A program made the position numbers and the translations under genes. DNA of 64,000 bases from Tetrastigma voinierianum. Taxonomy: Eukaryota; Streptophyta; Magnoliopsida; Vitales; Vitaceae. Under the pieces are notes generated by a model. It was not told the origin of the DNA. It made no database searches and worked only from the letters and a program-made list of their open reading frames with translations. Position 1 is the stretch's first letter. Every line of letters starts with the position of its first letter. Location: assembly GCA_016808115.1 (NCBI GenBank), contig JAEQBH010004661.1, positions 1-64,000 on the forward strand, written 5' to 3'. Positions 1-10,420 of this stretch are shown here, one piece after another.

Positions 1-939
1 GAATTTGCTTAAAATGAATGAAAGCGAATTGTATGGAAAATGATATGTTGATGCATGTAATTTAATGTTAACTTGAGGTTTGAATTATGGAGTCATAATT
101 GTATGTGAGCCATTGGAATTGGATATATGAATTGACATAATGCATTTCATATGCGGGGCCTGCCCTAGATTAGTAAGGTGTGAGTGCATGACAAATAAAT
201 CGGAGGGTTGTCCAAACGATGAACTCTTTTGTAAAATTATTAAAAATAATAATTTTATTGGAAAGTTGTCCGAAGAATTGTGTTGGGAATATTGTCCAAC
301 AATTCAAGTCGGAGGGGCTCATGAATTGTTTCGGAGAGTTACCCAACAAATTCATCTTGGAGGATTGTCCAACGTATTTATATCGGAGGGTTACCCACAA
401 TTAAAACAAATATTTTTGTTTGGAAAAAATGATTTTCATACATGGCTTAGGCATGTGTGAGGGAGTCGGTGAGGACTCGAGACATGGGATTGTGCATGTA
501 GACATTCAAGTAGGATCATGCATTTGCTTGAATGCATTTGGTTGCCATTACATGTGCACTTAGGTGGGGAGTAACCCATGTAGGAGATTATCACTACTAG
601 GCATTACTCACCTTGTCGAGGGAAAATTATTTCAGGTCCAGGGAGTGTTCGCAAAGACGACGCTCACTAGAGGCCGCTTTATAGAAGAAAGCTGGATTAT
701 GGCTTTGATTTTTTTTTTTTTTTTTTTGTAAAACATGTATTAAAATTCTTAATTTTAATATATGTTTGTATAAAGAGTGATGTAATAACTCTTGAAACCG
801 TGGTAATATAGTTGATTATATTTTAGGTGAGTGATGTAGGCGATGTGACTATTTTATATGTATAGAAGTGTCATGATATGAGCGCACAGGTTTTACCTGC
901 AGATTGTGATGGTCAGGGACCCCGGGATTTGGGCGTCAC
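1..939 (+). mobile_element. Type-A LTR, 3' part (5' end outside window)
   Basis: This is the 3' part of a ~2-kb Ty3/gypsy LTR that I call type A. It carries the diagnostic CGGAGGGTTGTCC-like repeats (about 200-410), the conserved block around GCACTTAGGTGGGGAGTAAC and the LTR end GGGCGTCAC. Immediately after the end, the sequence continues as the interior of a type-B LTR (compare 6255 onward), so this looks like a type-A LTR inserted in the E1 5' LTR. A homopolymer of about 17 T lies near 710. The left end and the target duplication are outside the window. Confidence 0.75.
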
Positions 940-940
940 G

Positions 941-3119
941 AGTTCATAAAAGTGTGGCCCTTATTAAGCCACATGTTGTGTGTGATAATCATAAAATGGA
1001 ATAAGAAATAAAAGGAAAAGGGGAGAGGAGAAGAGCAATGGCCACCTGAGATGGCATGAGGCAATGAGGAGGAAGTTTCTTCCTTTGACCCATACAGTCA
1101 ATGTTGCTCCAAAATGAGAAGAGAAATAGAATAGGAAAAAGAAAGAAGAACAAGTGAAAGAAGAGAAAATGGGAAAGGAGAAATTGGAAAAGAAATAAAA
1201 AGGAGATGAGGATGGAACAAAGAGGAGAAGAGGAAAGCAAGCAAGGGGAGGAAGAAAAATGGAGGGGAAAAATAGGCAGTAAGGAGAGTGAGCGTGAGGA
1301 GATGAGAGAGAGAGAGAAAGGAGAGAAAAAAAAGAAAAAAAAACAAAGTTGTCCAATTTTTTTACGGTGTTCAGAAGGTCGGAGTTTGGTAGCAGAAATT
1401 AAAAGTTGGTGCTTGACGGGGAGGCTGCAGTGGAGTCAAAGCAGAAAGGATTCGATTACTTTAAACTCCAGAGGTAGGGGTTTATACTTTTCTGGGTTCC
1501 TTTTCATTTAAAGATTGGTAAATGGCCATGTGGTTTAGAAGCGGAAACCCGCGGGACCGAGTTTTCATCCATGAGACTATTTTTGAACGGTCGAACCGGG
1601 GTTTGAAGGTCGTGTCAAGTGACAGTTTTTAGTCTTGGATGTTGGAAAATGCATGTTGAACTTTGTAATGGCGGGTTTAGGGCCAGGTGCATGACGAGGT
1701 TTTGAGATTAGTTTTGATTCGGGAGTTCTTTGTTCGGAGCTAGTAAAATTGATAAAATTAGTAAAAAAAAAAAAAATTTTGATGTTAGGTGCCGTGGCCG
1801 TAGGTGATCTGTCCCGGGGCCAGAAGCCCAGGATTATTATGGACCACATAATTGACATTTTTTTCGGGACGGTTTTGGACTGGAAATTGTGGCAAAATTT
1901 TTAGCCATTAAAGTAGAGACTAAAATTTCTGGACTAAGTCTAGATTTTTTTTATTATGGATGGGAATGGTTATTTTATGTGTTTTTTTCTGTTATTGCTA
2001 GCAATTTAATAACATGCTGAATATGTGTAAGATATGTTAATATATGTATATTTAAATGAATTAACATAATGGATGTGAATTATATATGTTTGCATGGTAT
2101 TTGGCATGAAGTACGATTGAGTAGAATGTTCCATATAGTGTGCATCATACATGTAACATGAGAACCTACAGTGGCATTAGCATTGCATATGCACAGGGAC
2201 ATCGCATTATGTTGGGTGTGTGTGCATGGGTGTGCTCACCCATCATCATTATTGAGGAATGGGTAGTGAGCTCGTAGTTTGGACGACGTCCAATAGATGT
2301 CTCACGGTTTAAAACATAAAAATAAATATAAATAATGTGTGTTGGGCGGAGGCGAAGGGGGCGGGTGCCTTAGGTGAAAAGCCTAGAACATGGGTGTAAG
2401 AGACCCGCGGTGTGATCCGAAAAGTTCTGTTACCTAAAGAAGACACACGGTCATGTTTATCACATAGACTTAGGGTTGTGTAATAGGAGTCGGGATTGAC
2501 TCGGGATTGGTTGCCCATTGGCACTTGCATTGGGTAATGGAGCCGGTGAGGGCTCGATCACATGGATCATTAATTATTGTTAATACCGGTGACGGTTTGC
2601 AGCATATGCATGTGTGAGGGAGTTGGTGAGTGACTCGGGATATGGGCATGATGACATTTCATGCATGACATATGACATTCATGTAGACATTGACTTGGAT
2701 GTGTATTTGTTGTGCGACCATTGTATGTGCACTTAGATGGGGAGTAGCCCTTGTAGGAGTCATTCTATCTTTGGGTTTTCTCACTATGTTAGGACCCCCT
2801 TTCGAGTGCAGTGCGGGTGCGGCGTTTGACATATGGGACCGCATGTGGGATGAGAGCCGGATGAGGCTTTGTTTTGTTTTGTTTTTGTCATGTATTATAT
2901 TCGAGCAAAACATATATACCTTTTTGTTGTATAAAATGACTATTAAATGGACTATTGATTAAATAGTCTATCACATATTTTTGTATATTTGGGAATTAAA
3001 TATGCAGGAATGGGTCTCAATATATGAGACAAATGAATATGATATCGGGACACGGAGTATCCATAGGTTTACGTGGAGTTGACGGGTTGTGAAGGACCTC
3101 AGGGATAGAGGTGTCTGAC
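941..3119 (+). mobile_element. E1 5' LTR (type B), start displaced by inserted LTR
   Basis: This stretch matches the 3' copy beginning at 6007. From the TTATTAAGCCAC block at 955 (compare 6283) the two copies run in parallel through the purine-rich tract, the AGAGGTAGGGG motif at 1470, the 2309-2560 segment (compare 7617-7870) and the block ending near 2850 (compare 8155). It ends GGTGTCTGAC directly before a primer site. The first ~260 bp of the LTR are missing because a type-A LTR lies in front. The copies differ by many small indels, so the element is old. Confidence 0.8.
1000..1345 (+). repeat. Purine-rich leader tract of type-B LTR
   Basis: About 350 bp are almost entirely A and G on the plus strand. 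The same tract recurs in other type-B LTRs at 6300-6655, 44510-44575, 54236-54305, 56770-56845, 60040-60115 and 63520-63570. Long minus-strand open frames here are only low-complexity artefacts. It follows a TTATTAAG TATA-like sequence and precedes the hairpin/donor-like motif, so it may be part of the transcribed leader (inference). Confidence 0.7.
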
Positions 3120-3120
3120 T

Positions 3121-3132
3121 TGGTATCGGTAT
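3121..3132 (+). other. E1 primer-binding site
   Basis: TGGTATCGGTAT lies one base after the LTR end. It is a decayed form of TGGTATCAGAGC, the site complementary to the 3' end of plant initiator Met-tRNA used by most Ty3/gypsy elements. The following leader (3133-3300) aligns with the leader of E2 at 17095-17270. Confidence 0.7.
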
Positions 3133-3491
3133 GAGTGCACGAGCACTGGGCTTGAGGGACATGGGTTTAGGCCATGGTCATTAAGGTGTGTCTGATATGA
3201 GCATCACATCTCGATGTCAGGGTTTAGGTATGTGATTACCTAGTCAATCACGGGATATGATTAGAACACTGCATGCATTGTGTTTTTATGTGTGCTTTGG
3301 TGTATAACATGATGTGTGTTGCATGTTGTGTGCATTTATGCATGATTGGATATATATGGAAAGCGAAAGAACACTAGAGTTAGAGATCTTGATCATGGTG
3401 TTCGGGAACTGCTATTTATTAGTGTTGGCACCATGCATCACTAATGACTTGTGGCACAAGAAATCTCATATTTGGTGCTTAACAGGTGTAG

Positions 3492-4840
3492 ATGGCTAGT
3501 CGCGGACGAGGACGCAGAGGTTGTCCATGGGTATGGCCGCCGTGACTATTTTTGCTTGGGCTTTTATAAGGACTATGGGCGCTCTGATTGCCACTATTGT
3601 ACAAAGGCGAGGTGGTCGGGGTCGGGGGAGGAATAAGTAACCTCTAGAGGTTTAGGGCACATCATCCGAGCATTGAGAAGGAGGAGGGGGACCCGGTAGT
3701 AGTTGACCATTGGTTCGGTCAGTTGAGAAGTTTACCTGACTTTTATGGAGACTATGGGCGCCTCTGAGTTGCCACTATTGTATAGAGGTGGGTGGCCGGA
3801 GATTCGAGGAGGAATAAGTAACCTCCAGAGGTTTAGGGCACATCATCCCCCGACATTCAAGGGAGGTGGGGACCCATTGGTAGCTGACCATTGGTTCCGT
3901 TAAATTGAGAGGGTATTGGAGGCCATGGAGATTACCTCCGCTACTACACGGATCAGGTTAGCGGCTTTTCAGCTAGCGGGTGAATCCCTGATATGGTGGG
4001 ATTGGGTGAAGACCTCCAGAAATGTGGAGGCGATGACTTGGGTAGATTTCAGAGAGCTCTTTATGAGCAAGTTCTTTCATTTTGCCGGGCATGTCGTAGG
4101 TTCCTAGACTTACGACAGGGAGACATGACAGTACTAGAGTACATGGCTAGGTTTACTGAGCTAACTCGTTTTGCAAATGACTATGTGGCCACAGATCTAG
4201 CCAGAGTGAGGCAATTTGAGGATGGTCTGAGACTGTCCATCAGGGGCAAGATTGTGGGACTTCTCTTGCAGGATATAGACGTTGTGGTTAGGACGACCAT
4301 GGCCATAGAGGGTAAGATAGGCGATCTAGAGTATCTAAGATCTTTGGTCTTGGTAGAGGAAGGAGGTCAGCCTTCTTGAGGAGTTCGGGAGAGCGGTAGA
4401 GGACTGTTCACTGGGGATCATAGGGACCGGGTAGGGAGCTACTCCAGGCCAAGGTCAAGGTCGGGACTATCGGGGCCAAGAGAAGCCAAGGTAGGGCTGA
4501 GGCCGGGCCAGAGAGCGAGATGCTTTGTTTTCCTGCACGACGACTGGACGTATGAGGAGGGATTGCGGCTGGGGCAAGGATCCCAGGGTTTTGGGATGCC
4601 CTAGTCTTAGTCATCAGTGGGACCGGCACGAACACAGTTTGTTCCCACTATAGGTCAGGGGAACAAGTATCAGGCTCCGGGTGCTGCACAAGCACCTTCG
4701 GTTTCACAGGCAAGCCAGAGAGGCCAAGTTGTGGTGGGAGTGGGCGGGGGCCCTGAGGCAGGATTTCAGGACTCGGGGGCGTGTCTGCGCCATTGCCCCC
4801 TGAGGCGGGATAGTAGACCCAGTCTGATGATGCAAGATAC
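3492..4840 (+). pseudogene. gag: E1 gag (broken)
   Basis: This encodes the capsid/nucleocapsid polyprotein of a Ty3/gypsy element, which would assemble the virus-like particle. The start is the ATG at 3492, followed by a basic MASRGRGRRG-like N-terminus as in E3 (49310). The retrotransposon-gag domain shows as ADHWF (near 3880), the run MEITSATTRIRLAAFQLAGE (3925-3985) with WWDWV, then, after a frameshift near 4060, LRQGDMTVLEYMARFTELTRFA and FEDGLRLSIRGKIVGLL up to 4379. The distal part (4400-4840) is proline/serine-rich and ends in a remnant resembling a CCHC knuckle (C-x2-HCPLR near 4783). An in-frame stop sits in ADHWFR*IERV near 3903, and a tandem duplication (3562-3910) inflates the N-terminal part. 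It is not functional. Confidence 0.85.
3562..3910 (+). repeat. Tandem duplication of ~179 bp inside E1 gag
   Basis: The segments 3562-3728 and 3741-3910 are diverged copies of one unit. Both run from TTTTAT..GGACTATGGGCG through CACTATTGTA, GAGGAATAAGTAACCTC and TTTAGGGCACATCATC to GACCATTGGTTC. Element E3 has only one unit at the corresponding place (about 49380-49560), so the duplication is specific to E1. Only the second copy is in frame with the downstream gag domain. Confidence 0.85.
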
Positions 4841-4861
4841 TTTTTACTCTTTCATTTATAG

Positions 4862-5074
4862 GCGAGAGTTTTATTTGATTCTGGTGCATCTCATTCATTC
4901 ATTGTTGCATTGTGTGTGAAAGAACTGGACTTAGAGGTTGAGACCTTGGAAAATCCATTGCATGTGAGTTCTCCCCTAGGGACTAGGGTGAGGGTTGATC
5001 AAATATGTCAGGATTATGAGCTAGAGATCTCAGGGATTCTACTCACAGTGGACCTTCGAGATATGGACATGTAA
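4862..5074 (+). pseudogene. pol: E1 aspartic protease domain
   Basis: This is the retropepsin-like protease that would cut Gag-Pol. The frame is open from 4862 to the stop at 5072 and begins ARVLFDSGASHSFI, which carries the catalytic D-S/T-G triad with the usual plant gypsy ASHSFI extension. KELDLEVETLENPLHVSSPLG follows, as in the homologous places of E2 (18630) and E3 (50515). The downstream MILGMDWL box is absent because the frame ends at DMDM and the sequence jumps straight into integrase. All of RT and RNase H is deleted. Confidence 0.85.
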
Positions 5075-5880
5075 TTTTGGAAGAGTTTCCAGAGAGCCAT
5101 AGGGACACGGTTGAGGGATGAATGCGCTTTTCATCCGCAGAGACTAACGGTTAGTTAGAGGACTATAGGTGTTAGAGGACATGCTGAGCATGGAGTACTT
5201 GGATCTCGAGGAATTATTGGGAGAGAGCATTTGCCCTTAGTTGATTCGCCTATAACAATGGTTATTAGGCGAGTATCTGAATGGTGCCACTATGAGGCAT
5301 TATATGGGAGGCTATGCTGATCTCCAATTTATTGGACCAAGCTAGGAGAGAGATCCACCACGGGTCTAGAGTTGATTAGTGACACCTCAGGGAAGGTGGA
5401 CTTGATACGTAAATGTCTTCTCATATTTCAATTTGGTAGAAGAGTTCGCGACCTGGCGACGACCTCTAGAGTTTGAGGTGGGAGATCATGTCTTCTTGAA
5501 AGTTATGCCTAAGAGATGAGTGATCAGGTTTGGCAAGCGGGGAAAGCTATCGTCGAGATATATTGGGCCCTTTGAGGTACTCGAGAGGGTGGGTATAGTT
5601 GTTCTGGAGTTGGCACTACCGTAGGGAGTTTATCGAATGTGCGACGTATTCCATGTCTCCATGCTCAGGAAATACACTCAGGATCGGCTCATCCTTAGTG
5701 GATTGGGGCGAGCTTGTTGTTTACTCTGGGATGGGACATGAGGGAGGGACCGGTGCGTATCATGGATAGCGAGACCCGGGTTTGCGGCCTTAGGCTGTGA
5801 GGAGCTAGTGGGAGGCCCTAGGCGACAGGGAGTGGAGGAGCGACATGGGACGTGAGGACACAATGCGTACCGCCTATCCT
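5075..5880 (+). pseudogene. pol: E1 integrase C-terminal half and chromodomain remnant
   Basis: After the protease stop the sequence reads FWKSFQRAIGT and AFHPQ, which belongs to the catalytic core of Ty3/gypsy integrase. Then come decayed forms of the segment with ALYGRP-like residues (near 5300), FEVGDHVFLKVMPKR (near 5475-5515), GPFEVLERVG (5568-5600) and EVFHVSMLRKYTPDP (near 5640-5690). The tail with TFEEGP-like and LVRVLWRH-like residues plus a TWE core (5700-5880) corresponds to the chromodomain region of Tekay-type elements. The deletion that fuses protease to integrase removes RT, RNase H and the zinc-binding N-terminus of integrase. There are multiple stops and frameshifts. Confidence 0.8.
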
Positions 5881-5993
5881 TTCTTGTTGAGAATGAAGGT
5901 CACCTTCATTTAGGCTGTGTGATAATTGAATGATTTGTATGCATGTGTTGTATATGTGTGCATGTTGTGGGAATTTTGGGACGAAATTCTTTT

Positions 5994-6006
5994 AAGGAGG
6001 AGAGAA
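5994..6006 (+). other. E1 polypurine tract
   Basis: AAGGAGGAGAGAA follows GGACGAAATTCTTTT and directly precedes the LTR start TGTAAAACCC. This order (ACGAAATTC, T run, purine tract, TG) is repeated before the 3' LTRs at 21957, 53823 and 59618 and marks the plus-strand primer. Confidence 0.9.
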
Positions 6007-8168
6007 TGTAAAACCCAAGAAAATTTCATTTTTTCTAAAAAATGGCAAAACAATAATTTTTTTGAAATAGTATAGGATAAAAACTAGAATATTTTTAGAT
6101 CTCGGATGACGAAACGGACTTGTCTGTTGAAATCGTCTCGCGAAATCTAGCTACTACGTTAGATTTCGAGGTAGTCGGGATTTCACGTTTTGGATGACAC
6201 ATGGTGGAATTAGGGGATGCCATTGGCACCCCGAGAAGTGACAGTGCTTAGAAACCGTGTGGTTCACTTGAAGGTGTGGTTCTTATTAAGCCACAAGTTG
6301 TATGATGTCATAAAAAGGGAATAAGAAATAAAGGAAAAATGAAGGAAAAACAATGGCCACACAAATGGCATGAAATGTGAGGAGGAGTTTCCTCCTTTGA
6401 CCCATGCGGTCAATGTTGCTCCAGTAGGAAGAGAAATAGAATAGGAAAAAGAAAGAAGAATAAGTGAAAGAAAAGAAAATGGGAAAGGAGAAATTGGAAA
6501 AGAAATAAAAAGGAGATGAGGATGGAACAAAGAGGAGAAGGAAAACAAACAAAGGAAGAAAAAGGGAGGAAAAACGGGCAATGAGGAGAGTGAGCGTGAG
6601 GAGAGGAGAGAGAGAGAAAGGAGAGAAAAAAAAAGAAAAAAAGAAAAAAACAAAGTTGTCCAATTTTTTTTACAGTGTTCCGACGACTGGAGTTTGGTAG
6701 CTCAAGAATTAAAGTTGGTCTACTCTAGGAGAGCTACGAGTAGGTACCAAGAACGGAAGGATTTGATACTTCGCGCTCCATGAGGTAAAGGTTTCTCCTA
6801 CTCGGGTTCCTTTTCATTTAAGGGCCGTAAATGGCCGTGTGGGTTAGAACCGACCACAGGATTGAGTTTTCGGTCATGAGGCTTGTTTTGAACGAGTTCG
6901 GGCCAGAGTTTGAAGGTTAATTATCCAGAGCTGGTTTTGTGGTGCGGGGCTATTTAGAAAATGCATGTTGGACTTTGTTGCGTGGAGTTCGGACCAGGTA
7001 CGCGAGGATTTTGAGATTGGTTTTTGATTCTGAAATTCTTTGTCGGAGCGGTAAAATTGATAAAATTGGTAAAAAAAATATTTTGGTGTGCAGGGGTAAC
7101 TTTTTGTAGCCATGGGTGATCGATCCAGAGACCGAAGCAATTGTTATGGATTTTATAATTGAGCTGTTTTTCGGAGGGATAGTTTTCGAGGCCAAGTTTG
7201 TGGCTAAATTGCAAGCAGTTAAAGTAGAGACTAAAATTTCTGGACTAAGTCTAGTTTTTTTATTATGGCCAGGAATGGTTATTTTATGTGTTTTTATGTG
7301 TTATTGCTGGAAATTTAATAACATGCTGAATATGTGTAAGATATGTTAATAATATATGTGTATTTATATGTATTAACATAATGGATGTGAATTATATATG
7401 TTTACATGGTACTTGGTAGGAAGTACGATTGAGTAGAATGTTCCATGTAATTGTGCATCATACATCACGACACTGAGAACTGCTGATGGCATTAGCATTG
7501 CATATGCACAGGGACATCACATTATGTTGGGTGTGTGTGCATGGGTGTGGTCACCCATCATCATTATTAATGAATGGGTAGTGAGCTCGTAGTTTGGACG
7601 ACGTCCAATAGATGTCTCACGGTTTAAAACATAAAAATAAATATAAATAATGTGTGTTGAGCGGGCGAAGGGGGCCAGTTAACCCACACTCCAGTGAAAG
7701 CACAGAACATGGGTGTAAGAGACATGGTGTGATCAGAAAGTTATGTTGCCCAGAAGACCTACGGTCATGTTTATCACATAGACTTAGGGTTGTGTGATAG
7801 GGTCGGGATGACTTAGGATTGGTTGCCGGTGCTTTTGCATTGGGTAATGGTGAGCCGGTGAGGGCTCGATACATGGGTCATTGGTAATACTAGTGATGGT
7901 TTTCACACTTGGCATATGCATGTGTGAGGAGTCGGTGAGTGACTCGGGATTTGGGCATGATGACATTTCATGCATGACCATGACATTCATGTAGACATTG
8001 ACTTGGATGTGTGTGTTTGTTATCAGACCATTACATGTGCATAGATGGGAGTAGCCCTTGTAGGAGTCATTCTCTATTGGAAGCTGCTACTTGTCATTAG
8101 GACCCCACTAGTCTGGTCCCGATCTGGTGTCTGACCCGCATATGGGACCGCATGCGGGATGAGACCCA
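6007..8168 (+). mobile_element. E1 3' LTR (type B), main part
   Basis: It starts TGTAAAACCC after the polypurine tract. It contains the conserved head (6097-6155), the purine tract (6300-6655), the GAGGTA..TCCTACTC motif at 6782 and all blocks of the 5' copy. Similarity to the 5' copy stops near GGGACCGCATGCGGGATGAGA (8148-8168, compare 2841-2862). The missing 3' end probably corresponds to the sequence closing at 11752, displaced by the mosaic between. Confidence 0.85.
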
Positions 8169-9130
8169 GAAAAAAATTCGTCGAATTCTAAGACAATCAA
8201 AAAAATTTTATGAGTTTCTGAGTGGTGAGGTTCGCAATGACAATGACAGTTTTTAAGAATCTCGGGGTCGAAAAGCTGAGTTAAGTTCATTTAAAATGGG
8301 TGAGCGAAAGAAATAAATTGTTTTAGGACTTCCCTTAGGTCATTATCGGCTTTAAAGAGTACAGGAACCTTCTATGGTTTATTTTCCATCTAGGAGTCGA
8401 TTTGAGATGGTTGAGCCTTAGGGGTTGTTTGGATGGCGTTTAGAGAACCAGAAAAACGCATTTTTCTGGGTTCGCGAATGTCACTATTCACATGAAGCCT
8501 CAAACTTTGGACGATCATAACTTTCTAGTCCGAACTCTTATTCATGTGTTCTTGGACTCTATGGAAATCCCTTTGAGTCTAGAATCCATCCATATATAAC
8601 TTAATGCAATTTGGGCTCATATAATGTCTAAAAATGATGGAAACTTGATAGGGCCTCTTTGAGTGCGCGTAAGTCCGCTGTTCATATGACCTCTAACTGG
8701 ACGGCCATAACGCAAATGAACTTCGATTCGGTATTGTTCATAGGCTCTACGAGAAAAGCCTCTTAAGTCTAGAATCTGGCCATATGCCTGTAAATGGCAT
8801 TTGGTGCCCATATATTTTCTAAAAATTTTAATTGTAGCACAAAGTAAGCAAATTTCTTGGTTGTGATGACGCGTGTAGTCTGATAAATTGAAATTGGTGT
8901 ATGTTGGTTGGTGTTATATGCATGTTGATATAATTATCCATGAGGATTGGGGAAATACATGAGTTTTTGTATGATTGAGGCCATTTCATGGCTTGTTGTA
9001 GGCTACTTGTGGACTTGATATGTCGCAGTGGGCTATAGGTTAAATTATCGTTACTCAGTGGTAATCCTTATGATGTCAGTAATATGCGTGTATTGATATA
9101 TTGGCATGAATCATTATGAATTAATTGGAA
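8169..9130 (+). mobile_element. Mosaic LTR sequence, type-B-like
   Basis: There are no genes here. The part 8500-8840 contains two diverged copies of a ~200-bp unit (TGTTCTTGGACTCTATGG.. GAGTCTAGAATC..CCATAT.. near 8550, and again near 8730-8820). The same unit occurs once at 60860-60960. The part 8990-9110 (GTTGTAGGCTA.TTGTGGAC, ATATGTC) matches 61085-61190 inside the E4/E5 LTR. 8169-8400 is unassigned. Confidence 0.55.
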
Positions 9131-10420
9131 TTTATGTGTTCATTGATATAACTTTCCAATTGATGCATGGGTTGAAATGCATAGTGAGGCATGTACATAT
9201 AGCACTCATATATATATAGCATGGTGATGAAGCGTGGCATATTGCATTGCATTTATGCGCAATTACATCGCATGCGGGTGTGAGTGCATGGGAAAATCAG
9301 CATTGTGTTTGGTGTTGATGTTGGTTTTAGTCTAGGGACAAAGTCCTAAAAGGTCACATGAATAATCGGAGGTTGCCTAACATGACTTTTGAATAAAGCG
9401 GTTTTATCGAAGTATGTCCAACAAATTATATATCTGAGGGTTGTCCACACAATAAATTATCGGAGTATGTCTACTATTATATATCGGAGGGTTGTCCACA
9501 CAATAAATTATCGGAGTATGTCCACTATTATATATCGGAGGGTTGTCCACACAATAAATTATCAGAGTATGTCCACTATTATATATCGGAGGGTTGTCCA
9601 CACAATAAATTATCGGAGTATGTCCACTATTATATATCGAAGGGTTGTCCACAAAGTAAATTATCGGAGTATGTCCACTAATTAATATCGGAGGGTTGTC
9701 CACAAATAAAACAAATATCTTTGTTTTGAAAATTATTTTCATACATGGCATATGCATATTGAGAGAAGTGATGAGGCTTGATACGAGGATTATGAGAAGT
9801 AGCATCTCATTCATGTCGTGTAGATTGAGATTTCTAGGATTGACATATTGATTGGAATGTGCTTGTTGCATGACCATTGCATGCACTTAGGTGGGGGTAT
9901 CACTTGTAAGTTTCAACTGCATCTTTGGGCATTGCTCACCAGGTCGTGGGACCCCGTTCCAGTGCGAGAGATGTCTTGGGAGATGGTGCTCACTGGAGTC
10001 CGATAATGAGAAGAAAAGCCCAGGATTATGGCTTTGATTTATATTTTAGTAAAACATGTATTATAATTCTTAATTTTGATATATGTTTGTATAAAAGTAG
10101 TGTAAATTTAAACTCTTATGGACTATAGTCTATAGTCAATAACCTTATGTATTTGAGTATGGGTAAATGGGGCTATCTTGGCCATTTTACTCGCATGTAG
10201 ACTCGGTGTGGTCGTTGTATGGCGTAGGACAGGTTGCCATGTAATTGCACGAGGGTTGTATTTGGGTAGAGCTCTTCGTACAAAGGGGCTACCTTGATTT
10301 TACGTTAAATCACTGGATCCAAGGAAATAGGACTCAATGTGGTGTGGTCTTAGAGTTACCTGACATCCCATGAATCTTCCGCGGGTTGTGGGTTGTCGAA
10401 AGGACCCAGTTGGGGCGTCA
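9131..10420 (+). mobile_element. Type-A LTR fragment
   Basis: This matches the 3' two thirds of the type-A LTR at 15100-17075. It contains the TCGGAGGGTTGTCC repeat array, the GCACTTAGGTGGGG block near 9885, a GTATAAA TATA-like site at about 10090, GTTTGTATTTGGGTAGAGCTC-like sequence near 10255 and an end TGGGGCGTCA at 10411-10420. The 5' third is missing or too diverged to place. Confidence 0.65.
9406..9705 (+). repeat. 51-bp tandem repeat, about 6 units
   Basis: The unit is roughly ATCGGAGTATGTCCACTA followed by TTATATATCGGAGGGTTGTC plus CACACAATAAATT. Consecutive copies differ by a few bases. Because 51 is divisible by three the array gives a spurious repetitive open frame on both strands. 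Other type-A LTRs carry two to four looser copies of the same half-motif (190-410, 16290-16445, 23185-23335, and reverse complement at 37500-37690). Confidence 0.9.

Noticed and set aside
964..1356. 130-residue minus-strand frame rich in F, S and L (and the similar frames at 6264-6663)
   Set aside because: It is the complement of a low-complexity purine tract in an LTR and repeats wherever that tract occurs.
9389..9886. CRISPR-like array or repetitive protein on either strand
   Set aside because: The 51-bp units are contiguous without unique spacers, lie in a plant LTR, and give frames on both strands only because 51 is a multiple of three.
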